Of a stretch of 64,000 nt of DNA, positions 27,051-35,455 are shown piece after piece. The translations under genes and the position numbers were made by a program. The stretch comes from Martelella lutilitoris (GTDB lineage: Bacteria > Pseudomonadota > Alphaproteobacteria > Rhizobiales > Rhizobiaceae), in contig NZ_CP066786.1 in the NCBI RefSeq assembly GCF_016598595.1, positions 3,309,501 to 3,373,500 on the forward strand. The letters are read 5' to 3'. The first letter of the stretch is position 1. Each line of letters opens with the position of its first letter. Under the pieces are notes generated by a model. The model was not told the DNA's origin and ran no database searches. It saw nothing but the letters and a program-made list of their open reading frames with translations.

Positions 27051-29233
27051 TTCGCGCCCTCCCTGCGCCTGGTTGCGGCGGTCGCCTCGCCATTGCGCAG
27101 GCGCGCGAGGATGTTGTCGCGCGCGCCGTCCATGATGATCCGGCCGTTGGACACCACGATCAACCGGTCCACGAGGGTGAGAACCGACGGCTTGTGCGTC
27201 GCGACGAGCAGCGTGGTGCCCGCGCCAAGTGCGCCAAGGGCCGCGAGCACCTTCTGCTCGGCCGTCTCATCAAGCGCCGAGGTGGGCTCGTCGAGGAGGA
27301 CAACGGACGGTTCGCGCAACAGCAGACGCGAAAGGATGAGGGCCTGACGCTGGCCGCCGGAAAGGCCGATGCCGCCCTCCTGTATCTGCCGATCGAGGCC
27401 CTCGGGCGTGGCGCGAATAAATTCCCAGGCGCCAGTGCGCTCGAGGGCCTCAATCAGCTCCTCGTCGCGGGCACTGGGCGCGCCGAGGCATAGGTTTTCT
27501 CGGACCGTGCCGTAAAACAGCCGCGCATTCTGGCCGGCAAGACCAATGTGGCGACGAAGGTCCGCGGGATCGACATGGCCGATATTGACGCCATCGACCA
27601 GCACGGTGCCCGAGCGCGGTTCCATCAGCCCCGAAAGGCCCTGCAGCAGGGTCGACTTGCCGGCGCCGTTGCGTCCGATGATGCCGATCTTCGAACCTGC
27701 CGCGATCTTCAGTTCGTCGATGGTCAGAACCGGCTCCTTCTCGTAGGCAAAGACCGCATTCTTGAAGTGGAAGTCGCCCTCGATAACCGGCTTGTGAATG
27801 CGCTTTGCATTATCGGGATGATCGACCGGCAGCATCATGATCTTGTCGAGGCTTTCGCCGGTGATCTTGGCCTGCTGCCAGCGATTGAGAATCTGAGTCA
27901 CGCTTGCAAGCGGGGCCAGCATGCGCGTCGACAGCATGGCGGCGGCAACCAGCGCGCCCGTCGTCATGTCGCCGAACATCACCGCCGGCGCGCCGGCCGC
28001 GACAACGGCGATATAAACCATGCCCTGAACGGTTTGCGTCCAGTTGCCGAGCGTGCCGACGAGGTCGCGCAGCTTCATGCCGCTGTCGGCGTTGACCGCA
28101 TTGTAGTGGTTCCAGTGGTTCTGGAACCGGTCCTCGGCCTGCAAGAGCTTGATATCGTCAAGCCCCTGGACGGCCTCGACCAGCATGGCGTTGCGCAGCG
28201 CGGATTCGCGCATATTGGCCTTGGCAAGCCGGTGCAGCTTCTTTTGAGACAGGATGCCGGGCGCAATCAGAAGCACGACGGCCACGGCCGGCACCCAGAC
28301 CAGATTGCCGGCGACCCACCAGAAGATCGCGCAGAACAGAAGAAAGAAGGGAATGTCCGCAATCGCCGCAATCGCCGACGAGGTCATCATCTCGCGCACG
28401 TGCTCCAGCTCGCGAAGCTGGGCGATAAAGGTGCCGGTCGCCTGCGGACGGGCCGTGTTCTTGACCCTCAGCGCATGGCCGAACACCTTGTCTGAGATGC
28501 GCAGGTCGGCGCGCTTGCCCAGAACATCGGTGATCTTCATGCGCATCTGGCGCATCACGAAAGCGAATATGACAGCGATAAGCGCGCCGCCGCCGAGCAC
28601 GAACAGCGTCGGATAGGATTGTGCGGGCACCACCCGGTCATAGACCTGCATGGAGAAGATGACGCTGGCGAGCGCAAGGACATTGGCCGCAAGCGACGCC
28701 AGCATGATCGAGACATAGGGCCTCAAATCGGACAGAACGATCGAACGCAGCCAGTGCTTGCTGTAAGGTTCGATATAGGCGTCGATCCGCCCGTCCGGCA
28801 TGCCGCCGGCCGGACGAACGACCGCAACAAGTTCGATGCGATCTGCAAGCGCCCCGATTGCGGTATCGGAGGCAAGACCGCCATCGCCAGAAAAGGTCAG
28901 CGCGAAGTGTTCCCCATTGCGCTTGCCTGCGACCGCGACCTGGCCATCCTTGAAGACCAGAATGACCGGCAGGCGCATCTGCGTGATCTTCCTGATATCC
29001 GTGTCGATGAACCTGACGGCCATGCCGGCCTGGCGCGCAAGCCTGCCGAACCGCCCTTTCCTGTCGTCGTGGCCGTCCCATGCATCGGCGAGCCGTAGCT
29101 GTTCCGGCGAACAGTCGATCCGGTAGTGAGCGGCGACCGCCAGCAGCGCCTCGATCCACCGGGCCGAAACGGCCCCGGCTTCAAGCCCGGCCTCGCCGCC
29201 TTGATCGCGATCTTTGTTGATGTGGATATTCAT
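27047..29233 (-). CDS. Type I secretion ABC exporter with C39-like N-terminal domain (LapB-like)
   Basis: The product is 728 residues. Residues 25-150 form a C39-peptidase-like domain (LAVAAHYRIDCSPEQLRLA) without the peptidase's catalytic Cys motif, as in HlyB/LapB exporters that recruit but do not cleave their substrate. Six membrane helices follow (about 165-430). The ATPase has Walker A GIIGRNGAGKST, signature LSGGQRQ and Walker B VVLLDEPTSALDE. It exports the adhesin encoded just upstream, across an 87-bp gap with a strong hairpin. Confidence 0.93.
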   Translation of the reverse strand: MNIHINKDRDQGGEAGLEAGAVSARWIEALLAVAAHYRIDCSPEQLRLADAWDGHDDRKGRFGRLARQAGMAVRFIDTDIRKITQMRLPVILVFKDGQVAVAGKRNGEHFALTFSGDGGLASDTAIGALADRIELVAVVRPAGGMPDGRIDAYIEPYSKHWLRSIVLSDLRPYVSIMLASLAANVLALASVIFSMQVYDRVVPAQSYPTLFVLGGGALIAVIFAFVMRQMRMKITDVLGKRADLRISDKVFGHALRVKNTARPQATGTFIAQLRELEHVREMMTSSAIAAIADIPFFLLFCAIFWWVAGNLVWVPAVAVVLLIAPGILSQKKLHRLAKANMRESALRNAMLVEAVQGLDDIKLLQAEDRFQNHWNHYNAVNADSGMKLRDLVGTLGNWTQTVQGMVYIAVVAAGAPAVMFGDMTTGALVAAAMLSTRMLAPLASVTQILNRWQQAKITGESLDKIMMLPVDHPDNAKRIHKPVIEGDFHFKNAVFAYEKEPVLTIDELKIAAGSKIGIIGRNGAGKSTLLQGLSGLMEPRSGTVLVDGVNIGHVDPADLRRHIGLAGQNARLFYGTVRENLCLGAPSARDEELIEALERTGAWEFIRATPEGLDRQIQEGGIGLSGGQRQALILSRLLLREPSVVLLDEPTSALDETAEQKVLAALGALGAGTTLLVATHKPSVLTLVDRLIVVSNGRIIMDGARDNILARLRNGEATAATRRREGAK

Positions 29234-29264
29234 CGGCGTGCACGGCTTTCAGGAACGGGATTCT

Positions 29265-29289
29265 GCAGCCGGGGCATCGTCCCGGCTGC
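29265..29289. promoter_or_regulatory. Stem-loop between the adhesin and exporter genes
   Basis: A perfect 9-bp stem, GCAGCCGGG (29265-29273) and CCCGGCTGC (29281-29289), with a 7-nt loop lies 31 bp after the adhesin stop and about 30 bp before the exporter start on the minus strand. Without a U-run it may stabilise the adhesin mRNA or attenuate read-through, giving less exporter than substrate. Confidence 0.6.
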
Positions 29290-29320
29290 TGCAAATGCCT
29301 TGTCTACAGAGACCGGGGGC

Positions 29321-32300
29321 TCACCCCACCAGCATGGTGTGATGGTCGAGTTCGTCGAGATCAACGCTGAACGTGCCGGCATCGGCGATGGATCCGCCGT
29401 CGGTCGCCGCGCTCGCGTGGCTTTCCTCGGGCAGATAGGCATCAAGGCTTTCGTTCGTATCCTCATAGACGAGACTGGCGATCCCGATGTCCTCCGCCGC
29501 ATCCTCGGGAGCGGCATCCTCGCCTGTCGGCTCTGCATCGAGGGCGGCAAGGCCGAGCGTTTCGACGGAAAGGTCCTCAGCCTCGCCATTGTCGAAAGCC
29601 ATGCCGCGCGCGGCGGCGCCGGACATATCGCTTTGAACGTCGATCGTCAGGGAAGCCGCGCTGGTATCGCCGCTGTCATCCGTCAGGACATAGTCGAAGG
29701 TTTCCAGCCCGGCGCCCGTCTCGGCGTCGGCCTTGTAGGTCCAGTCGCCGGTCTCGAAGTCGAAGATCAGCTTGCCGCCCTGGTCGGTTTCCACGTTGAG
29801 GATGGACCCGTTGCCCGCGGCAACGCCGTGGCTGTCGGTGATGCCGTTCAGATCATAGGTGTAGGTCTCGCCATCGACCGCGATCGACAGGATGCGTCCG
29901 CCGTCGATCCCCAGAAGATCGTCATCCGCCGTGCCCGCGACGCCGTCGGCGCCATGCAGCACGTTGCCGGACACATCGACCTCCTTGAGCAGATCGAGCA
30001 GCGAGTCGACCAGAACGTCGAAGTTCGAGACCTCCACGACGTGATTATCGCCGTCGGCCTGATCGACATCCTGCAGGCGTTCCACGCTGATGCCCTGGCC
30101 GATGCCGACCGTCTGCACCGTGATATCGTTGTCCGCGACAAAATCATCCCAGGCGGCGGCAGTGGCGCCGGTCAGCGAATGGTCGACCTGCCAGCCATTA
30201 TTGCCCCAGTGCTGCTGCGTCTGCTCGGTGGGTTCGCCGTCGCTCATGAAGAAGACGCGGTTGTCATACCCGTCAAGCGGCGCGTAGGTCTCCATCGTCT
30301 TCTGAATCCCGGCCGTATAGTCGGTCCCGCCATTATAGGGACGGCTCGACGACCATGCGTCGACCTGGGCGGCGAAGGCATCATAGCTCGTGAACGACAC
30401 GGAGGAACGCGCGTCCGACGAGAATGCCACAAGCTGGATCTGCACGTCGCCGGTCGTGCCCTCGAAGAAGGCCTGACCCGCCGTCTTGACCGCGCTCAGC
30501 ATGGCCTGGGCTTCGGTGTTGTTGACGCTGCCGCTGAAGTCGAGAACGAAGGCGATGTTGAAGTTCCCGTCGCTCTTGAAGTCGTCGCCGGCAAGCGTCA
30601 GACTCATATCGTCGTCATTGGCGAGCGGCGCGGTGCGGGCAAAGCCCTCGGTATCCGCGCCTTCGGCGCCGAGATTGCCCACCGTATCGGTATAGCTCCC
30701 GTCGGCAACCGTGACGGTGACATCGCCCCCGGCCTTTTCGGGCGTGACCGTCGCCGTCCAGGTGGTGTCGTTGATCCTGACGAGGTTCGAGAGCGAGCCA
30801 TTGGCAACGGCGACATCGCCGGCCTCAAAGCCGGTCACGGCTTCGGAGAAGGTGAAGGTGACCGTGCCGGTCTGGCCTTCGTTGACGATATCGACAACGA
30901 CGGAGGGACCGTCGACATCGAAGCTCTCGCTGTCCGTGCCTTCAGAGCCCTCATTGCCGGCCGTATCCGTGTAGGAACCGTCGGCGACGGTGGCCGTCAC
31001 CTCGCCATTGCCCGTCGGCGTGATCGTGACCGTCCAGACCTGATTGCCGTCGGCATCCTCCGACCATGCGCCATCCGTGCCGAGATCGGCATTCTCAAGC
31101 GCCAGATCGGTTGCCGGGTCGAAGCTCGCGCGGTCGGTATCCGGCGAGAAGGTCAGAACCAGTTCGCCGTCCTGGCCGTTGTCGGTGATGACGACGCCGA
31201 CCTCGGGGGCGGTACGGTCGAAGGTCTCGACATCCGAACCCTGCGCACCGGCATTGCCGGCAAGGTCGGTGTAGGAGGCGTCGGCCACGGAAACCGTGAC
31301 ATCGCCGGTCGCGGCCGGGGTCACCGTCGCCGTCCAGGTGGTGTCGTTGATCCTGACGAGGTTCGAGAGCGAGCCGTTGGCAACGGAGACATCGCCGGCC
31401 TCAAAGCCGGTCACGGCTTCGGAGAAGGTGAAGGTGACCGTGCCGGTCTGGCCTTCGTTGACGATATCGACAACGACGGAGGGACCGTCGACATCGAAGC
31501 TCTCGCTGTCCGTGCCTTCAGAGCCCTCATTGCCGGCCATATCCGTGTAGGAACCGTCGGCGACGGTGGCCGTCACCTCGCCATTGCCCGTCGGCGTGAT
31601 CGTGACCGTCCAGACCTGATTGCCGTCGGCATCCTCCGACCATGCGCCATCCGTGCCGAGATCGGCATTCTCAAGCGCCAGATCGGTTGCCGGGTCGAAG
31701 CTCGCGCGATCCGTATCCGGCGAGAAGGTCAGCACCAGTTCGCCGTCCTGGCCGTTGTCGGTGATGACGACGCCGACCGTCGGGGCCGTGCGGTCGAAGG
31801 CCTCGACATCCGAGCCCTGCGTGCCGGCATTGCCGGCAAGGTCGGTGTAGGAGCCGTCGGCCACGGAAACCGTGACATCGCCGGTCGCGGCCGGGGTCAC
31901 CGTCGCCGTCCAGGTGGTGTCGTTGATCCTGACGAGGTTCGAGAGCGAGCCGTTGGCAACGGAGACATCGCCGGCCTCAAAGCCGGTCACGGCTTCGGAG
32001 AAGGTGAAGGTGACCGTGCCGGTCTGGCCTTCGTTGACGATATCGACAACGACGGAGGGACCGTCGACATCGAAGCGCTCGCTGTCCGTGCCTTCAGAGC
32101 CGTCATTGCCGGCCGTATCCGTGTAGGAACCGTCGGCGACGGTGGCCGTCACCTCGCCATTGCCCGTCGGCGTGATCGTGACCGTCCAGACCTGATTGCC
32201 GTCGGCATCCTCCGACCATGCGCCATCCGTGCCGAGATCGGCATTCTCCAGCGCCAGATCGGCAGCCGGGTCGAAGCTCGCGCGATCCGTATCCGGCGAG

Positions 32301-33079
32301 AAGGTCAGCACCAGTTCGCCATCATGGCCGTTGTCGGTGATGACGACGCCGACCTCGGGGGCGGTGCGGTCGAAGGTTGCCGATTCCGTGTCGGAAATCG
32401 GGTTGCCGTCACCATCGACAACAGGATTGCCGTTTTCGTCCGTGACGATCCCGACGAAATCGACATCACCCTCGTCAATTCCCTCACGCGGGATATCGTG
32501 GGTCCAACTGCCGTCGTCCTTGACGGGAATCGGATCGGATACGACCGTCTCGCCGTTCTCGTCCGGATAGCTTATCACGACATAGTCCCCGGAGCTGCGA
32601 CCGCTGACGGTGACATGGCCGGCGGCCGGATTGTCGGCGACGGCTTCGACATCAAGAACCGGGAATTCGGTGGCGGCCGCTTCTTCGCCACCGCCGCCTG
32701 AAAAGGCCAGACCGCCTGCAGACGCGGCGCCGAGTCCGCCAAGAGCTCCGAAGGGAAAGGGCGATGCGCCGTTTGCGCCGATCTCGGCGAAGGCGAAATC
32801 GCTCCACGGGCCGGAATACTGCCCCCACCAGGCGATACCGTCATCGTCAACGAGGACCAGTTCGTTACGCTCGTCATCGAAGTCGACGAAGAAATCGCCA
32901 ATGACGATGGTCTCGCCGGCGGCAGTGACAATGACGAGGTCATCGCCGTTCTGCTCGAACGAAACGAGGCTTTCCGGAGCGATCGGGAGTTTTACAACAG
33001 ACGCCTCGTCAAGTTGAAGATTAAGGACCGACTGACGATGCTGAGAACCATCATGCTTGTCGACAATGATTGCGTCCAT
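29321..33079 (-). CDS. Large secreted Ig-repeat adhesin with vWA domain (type I secretion substrate)
   Basis: The product is 1252 residues, strongly acidic, and has no signal peptide. Residues 1-100 resemble the prefix region of BapA-like adhesins (LVSFEQNGDDLVIV, GETIVIGDFF), and a Gly-rich stretch (about 110-130) follows. Residues 140-235 form a first Ig-like unit, and about 240-815 hold three near-identical 192-residue blocks, each of two Ig-like domains (SPDTDRASF... and FSEAVTGFEAGDVSVANG...). A vWA domain spans about 838-1030 with an intact MIDAS start, DFSGSVN, near 846. A further beta domain (about 1035-1160) and a C-terminal tail (ESLDAYLP, then VDLDELDHHTMLVG) fit a type I secretion signal. 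No RTX GGxGxD repeats are seen. It is first in the cluster with exporter, adaptor and TolC. Surface attachment or biofilm function is inferred. Confidence 0.88.
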   Translation of the reverse strand: MDAIIVDKHDGSQHRQSVLNLQLDEASVVKLPIAPESLVSFEQNGDDLVIVTAAGETIVIGDFFVDFDDERNELVLVDDDGIAWWGQYSGPWSDFAFAEIGANGASPFPFGALGGLGAASAGGLAFSGGGGEEAAATEFPVLDVEAVADNPAAGHVTVSGRSSGDYVVISYPDENGETVVSDPIPVKDDGSWTHDIPREGIDEGDVDFVGIVTDENGNPVVDGDGNPISDTESATFDRTAPEVGVVITDNGHDGELVLTFSPDTDRASFDPAADLALENADLGTDGAWSEDADGNQVWTVTITPTGNGEVTATVADGSYTDTAGNDGSEGTDSERFDVDGPSVVVDIVNEGQTGTVTFTFSEAVTGFEAGDVSVANGSLSNLVRINDTTWTATVTPAATGDVTVSVADGSYTDLAGNAGTQGSDVEAFDRTAPTVGVVITDNGQDGELVLTFSPDTDRASFDPATDLALENADLGTDGAWSEDADGNQVWTVTITPTGNGEVTATVADGSYTDMAGNEGSEGTDSESFDVDGPSVVVDIVNEGQTGTVTFTFSEAVTGFEAGDVSVANGSLSNLVRINDTTWTATVTPAATGDVTVSVADASYTDLAGNAGAQGSDVETFDRTAPEVGVVITDNGQDGELVLTFSPDTDRASFDPATDLALENADLGTDGAWSEDADGNQVWTVTITPTGNGEVTATVADGSYTDTAGNEGSEGTDSESFDVDGPSVVVDIVNEGQTGTVTFTFSEAVTGFEAGDVAVANGSLSNLVRINDTTWTATVTPEKAGGDVTVTVADGSYTDTVGNLGAEGADTEGFARTAPLANDDDMSLTLAGDDFKSDGNFNIAFVLDFSGSVNNTEAQAMLSAVKTAGQAFFEGTTGDVQIQLVAFSSDARSSVSFTSYDAFAAQVDAWSSSRPYNGGTDYTAGIQKTMETYAPLDGYDNRVFFMSDGEPTEQTQQHWGNNGWQVDHSLTGATAAAWDDFVADNDITVQTVGIGQGISVERLQDVDQADGDNHVVEVSNFDVLVDSLLDLLKEVDVSGNVLHGADGVAGTADDDLLGIDGGRILSIAVDGETYTYDLNGITDSHGVAAGNGSILNVETDQGGKLIFDFETGDWTYKADAETGAGLETFDYVLTDDSGDTSAASLTIDVQSDMSGAAARGMAFDNGEAEDLSVETLGLAALDAEPTGEDAAPEDAAEDIGIASLVYEDTNESLDAYLPEESHASAATDGGSIADAGTFSVDLDELDHHTMLVG
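30627..32360 (-). repeat. Three tandem 576-bp repeats in the adhesin gene
   Basis: Units run about 32360-31785, 31784-31209 and 31208-30627 (the last has two extra codons near its end). Long stretches are identical between units at base level, with only scattered substitutions, so the array arose recently or is kept uniform by recombination. Each unit encodes about 192 residues, two Ig-like domains. Copy number may vary between strains and may be collapsed in short-read assemblies. Confidence 0.9.
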
Positions 33080-33133
33080 GAGACTGCTCCTTCAATGCTG
33101 CCATTTGCTAGCGCTATCACACCGTTAAGATGC

Positions 33134-33329
33134 AATTTCGCAAAATTTTCAGGCGCGTGTTTATTGTTGTGGAGACCCGCGTGGCGTCTTGTGACCTGCC
33201 ACTTTTGCGGGGGTGAGTAATCCAAACTCGCGCTTTGAGCAAGTGACCTATGCCAGTTTTTATGAACGCCAGATGAATTATTTGCGAAATTATAAGCCTG
33301 TGTTTTTGAAAGAATAAACTTGCGAAATT
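33134..33329. promoter_or_regulatory. Triplicate TTTGCGAAATT motif upstream of the adhesin gene
   Basis: AATTTCGCAAA at 33134-33144 (reverse orientation), TTTGCGAAATT at 33281-33291 and CTTGCGAAATT at 33319-33329. The last two are direct repeats 38 bp apart. An 11-base word (one copy with a single mismatch) occurring three times in under 200 bp is not expected by chance and suggests a regulator-binding array for adhesin expression. The regulator is unknown. Confidence 0.5.
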
Positions 33330-33693
33330 GACTTGCATCAAAGACAGAACGCCCGCAATACGGGCACTTTTCGCCGTGGTGGCCAATCGAATGATTGAAA
33401 ACGCGAGACCGAAATCCGAGTTCGCTGACCACGGTCGGTTTCAGAGTGCGACAAAATGTCCCACCTCGAGACCGCCTCTTTTTCAGCCACCATTTCAGGT
33501 TGCATACAAGTCGGCATCTTGACGCAATTCAAGTAAGCTTTGGCGCACAAAATACATGCATTGCCCAGACACTGCGGCAGTGGGAAGCGGTCGAAATGTG
33601 AACGTGGACTTATCCAGCGGCCCGTCCCTTCTCGTGGCGGGATAGAACATTCGGATGGCAGGGGCCCGGAACAGTATCTCTGATTCGCAACAG

Positions 33694-33745
33694 CCTAAAG
33701 CGCATCCAGAAAAAGTGGAGACCCGTTTTCCGTCCGGAGGCAAGG
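33694..33745. repeat. Degraded rhizobial intergenic repeat fragment
   Basis: The stretch CTAAAGCGCATCCAGAAAAA, followed by GTGGAGACCCGTTTTCCG, contains facing GAAAA and TTTTC arms. It resembles, from memory, a dispersed palindromic repeat common in Rhizobiales intergenic regions. It is imperfect and single in this window. Confidence 0.35.
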
Positions 33746-33807
33746 AAACGCAGAGCGGAAAAACAAAAGGTTAGAGCGTGTTCGAAATGCCAAGCTCTAG
33801 TCCGTCA

Positions 33808-34563
33808 TCACCCCGGGGGGGATGACGTGCGCGCCTCCGCCAGCCTTTCGGCACGCGCCACCCGCAGGGACGGGGCCGGATGGGAGGCGACAAAGGTCTC
33901 TCCGCCGGGCCCTGCCCGTTCGTAGGCCTGCATGGCCTTCAGGAAACGGGCAAGTGCAGCGGGATCATATCCGGCCTGCGCCAGCAAACCGATTGCCAGG
34001 GCATCGGCCTCAAGCTCCTGCTGCCGGGAAAAGGCAGCGATGCTGGCACTGCCTTTTGCGAGAAGCGCGCGCACGTCGTCGCTGTTGCCGATCGCCTGCC
34101 GGATATCCGCGCTGGAGACCGCCGCACCGACCCCGAAACGCGCCCGGGCCTCCGCGTGCCCGGAGAGAATATGCGCCATCTCATGGGCGATCACGGCGGC
34201 GGTTTCGCTTTCATCGCCAGTCAGCGTCAGAAGCTTGCGCGTCAGGTAAATGTATCCGCCCGGAGCGAAATAGGCGTTGGCAATCGTGGTATCCAGAACA
34301 AGCACGGTGACGGGCATGCCGCCCGACGCCTCCGAAAGCCGGTCGCCAATCGCGGCCAGGTCGCGCGACAGGACGGCGTTCCTGTAGAGGCCGCCGCTCT
34401 CCCGCTCCAGGCGACTGCGGACGGCAGCCGCCGCGCCGCTGCTGTCCGACGAGGAGGGAGCGCGCAAACCGGACTGGCAGCCGGCGAGAAGGATCAACAG
34501 GAAAAGGCCGGCGAGCCGCCGGCAGAACGAATCTCGGCCGTTCTGAGGCATGCAACACATCAT
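33808..34563 (-). CDS. M48 family zinc metalloprotease, lipoprotein
   Basis: The product is 251 residues. A hydrophobic signal with lipobox LILLAGC predicts a lipid-anchored periplasmic protein. The zinc motif HEMAHILSGH (HExxH) and the downstream Glu in RQQELEADALAIGLL are the M48/gluzincin ligands. M48 lipoproteins of this size (BepA/LoiP relatives) act in outer-membrane protein quality control. The ATG overlaps the end of the IclR gene by 4 nt, so it may be read through from that gene. It is the last gene before the adhesin control region. Confidence 0.9.
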   Translation of the reverse strand: MMCCMPQNGRDSFCRRLAGLFLLILLAGCQSGLRAPSSSDSSGAAAAVRSRLERESGGLYRNAVLSRDLAAIGDRLSEASGGMPVTVLVLDTTIANAYFAPGGYIYLTRKLLTLTGDESETAAVIAHEMAHILSGHAEARARFGVGAAVSSADIRQAIGNSDDVRALLAKGSASIAAFSRQQELEADALAIGLLAQAGYDPAALARFLKAMQAYERAGPGGETFVASHPAPSLRVARAERLAEARTSSPPG

Positions 34564-35342
34564 GCAAGCGTACTGCGATTGAGGCGCGCGAGATCGCGCG
34601 TGATTTCCTCCGATGCCGTCTTCAGCACGGCGGAGTAGCGCTCGTGCGCTTCCTGCTGGGAGGCGAAGGCCGAGCGGAAATAGGTCAGGCCGAGACTTGC
34701 CACCACACGGCCGCCATCATTGAAAACCGGCACCGCGATCGTGTCGGAATTGCGCGGCTCCACATGGGCTGCGCGGGTCGCATAACCACGCATCCTCGTC
34801 ATCGCCACCAACCGGCTGATCTTGTCGGGATGCCGCGCCAGTTCGTTTTCCGGGTCGCCGGACGTTCTCAGCATGCGGATGATCAGTTCCAGCTCCTCTT
34901 CGGGCGTGAACGCCAGATAGGCAAGACCGAGCCCGCGCGTGATCAAAGGCAGGCGCATGTTGACGGTCTTGTGAAAGGGCGAGACCGAACTGTCGGGAAC
35001 GGTGCTCATGCGCACCACCACGGCGTCACGATCGAGCAGCGCGATAGAGACGGGCCACTGGTGCTTGCGGGTCACGGCCACGGCCCAGGGCCGCCCGGCC
35101 TCCACCACCATTGGCTCCTTGTGGTAACCGGAACTCAGCGAGGCGACGAGGGCGCTGAGCTGGTAGCCGCCGACGCGCGGATCGTTCTCGACATATCCGG
35201 CCAGTTCAAGCGTGCGCAGGATGCGGACCAGCGTTGGCTTGGGAAGGCCCGTACGCTCATGCAGATGGGCAATGGAGGTGTAGGGCTGCAGGTTCATTTC
35301 CTGCAGCACGCGCAGTCCGCGCTCGATCGACCGGATGCTCAC
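34560..35342 (-). CDS. IclR family transcriptional regulator (MhpR-like), likely regulator of the catabolic island
   Basis: The product is 260 residues from the GTG at 35342, supported by GGAGGAG 5 nt upstream. The winged HTH (TSIAHLHERTGLPKPTLVRILRTLELAGYV) is followed by the effector domain (MRLPLITRGLGLAYLAF, then DTIAVPVFNDGGRVVASLGLTYF). It resembles MhpR-like activators of aromatic-acid degradation. It is divergent from the DUF6282-like gene, with a TTTCG-N5-CGGAA palindrome in the shared 113-bp promoter; related palindromes precede most other units to 52 kb. Confidence 0.88.
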   Translation of the reverse strand: MSIRSIERGLRVLQEMNLQPYTSIAHLHERTGLPKPTLVRILRTLELAGYVENDPRVGGYQLSALVASLSSGYHKEPMVVEAGRPWAVAVTRKHQWPVSIALLDRDAVVVRMSTVPDSSVSPFHKTVNMRLPLITRGLGLAYLAFTPEEELELIIRMLRTSGDPENELARHPDKISRLVAMTRMRGYATRAAHVEPRNSDTIAVPVFNDGGRVVASLGLTYFRSAFASQQEAHERYSAVLKTASEEITRDLARLNRSTLA

Positions 35343-35366
35343 AATATCTCCTCCCAGAGGCCGGCA

Positions 35367-35381
35367 TTTCGCCTGCCGGAA
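35367..35381. promoter_or_regulatory. Operator candidate TTTCG-N5-CGGAA in the IclR/DUF6282 divergent promoter
   Basis: TTTCG CCTGC CGGAA sits 25 bp upstream of the IclR GTG and 75 bp upstream of the DUF6282-like gene. It keeps the 5-5-5 layout of the exact sites at 563, 44301 and 50996, with one mismatch in the right arm. The site at 52097 has the same right arm and nearly the same spacer. Confidence 0.5.
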
Positions 35382-35455
35382 CACATCGGGTTTGCAAGTT
35401 GAGGGCGCGCGTTGTCAAGCCCTATACCCGTCTTGTTCGAAGGAAGGAGAACTGC

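Larger units (their letters stand above)
33080..33807. other. 728-bp AT-richer intergenic region upstream of the adhesin gene
   Basis: No credible gene: the short ORFs here have no Shine-Dalgarno site and no family-like sequence. Base composition is visibly more AT-rich than the surrounding genes, especially 33110-33345. It contains three copies of a TTTGCGAAATT-type motif and two degraded intergenic repeat fragments (near 33694-33745 and 33766-33803). The adhesin promoter should lie in its left part. Confidence 0.6.

Noticed and set aside
30627..32360. CRISPR-like or satellite array
   Set aside because: The repeats are 576 bp, contiguous and in frame in a protein gene; there are no short repeats with unique spacers.
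29126..32701. Plus-strand ORF of 1191 codons opposite the adhesin gene
   Set aside because: Mirror of the adhesin's repetitive sequence; no ribosome site or recognisable domain, and the minus-strand reading has vWA and Ig domains.
32914..32928. Possible LapG-type cleavage site (TAAG, residues 52-55 of the adhesin)
   Set aside because: It lies in a predicted beta strand of the prefix domain (VIVTAAGETIVIG), earlier than LapA sites recalled near residue 108, and no LapG or LapD gene is seen in the window.
33117..33743. Short ORFs of 60-90 codons in the adhesin upstream region
   Set aside because: No Shine-Dalgarno site, no family-like sequence, and composition differs from the real genes around.
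33766..33803. CTAGAGC ... GCTCTAACC arms as a fifth RIME-like copy
   Set aside because: Only the outermost bases match the element; the internal palindromes are absent, so it cannot be told from chance or a simple hairpin after the M48 gene.
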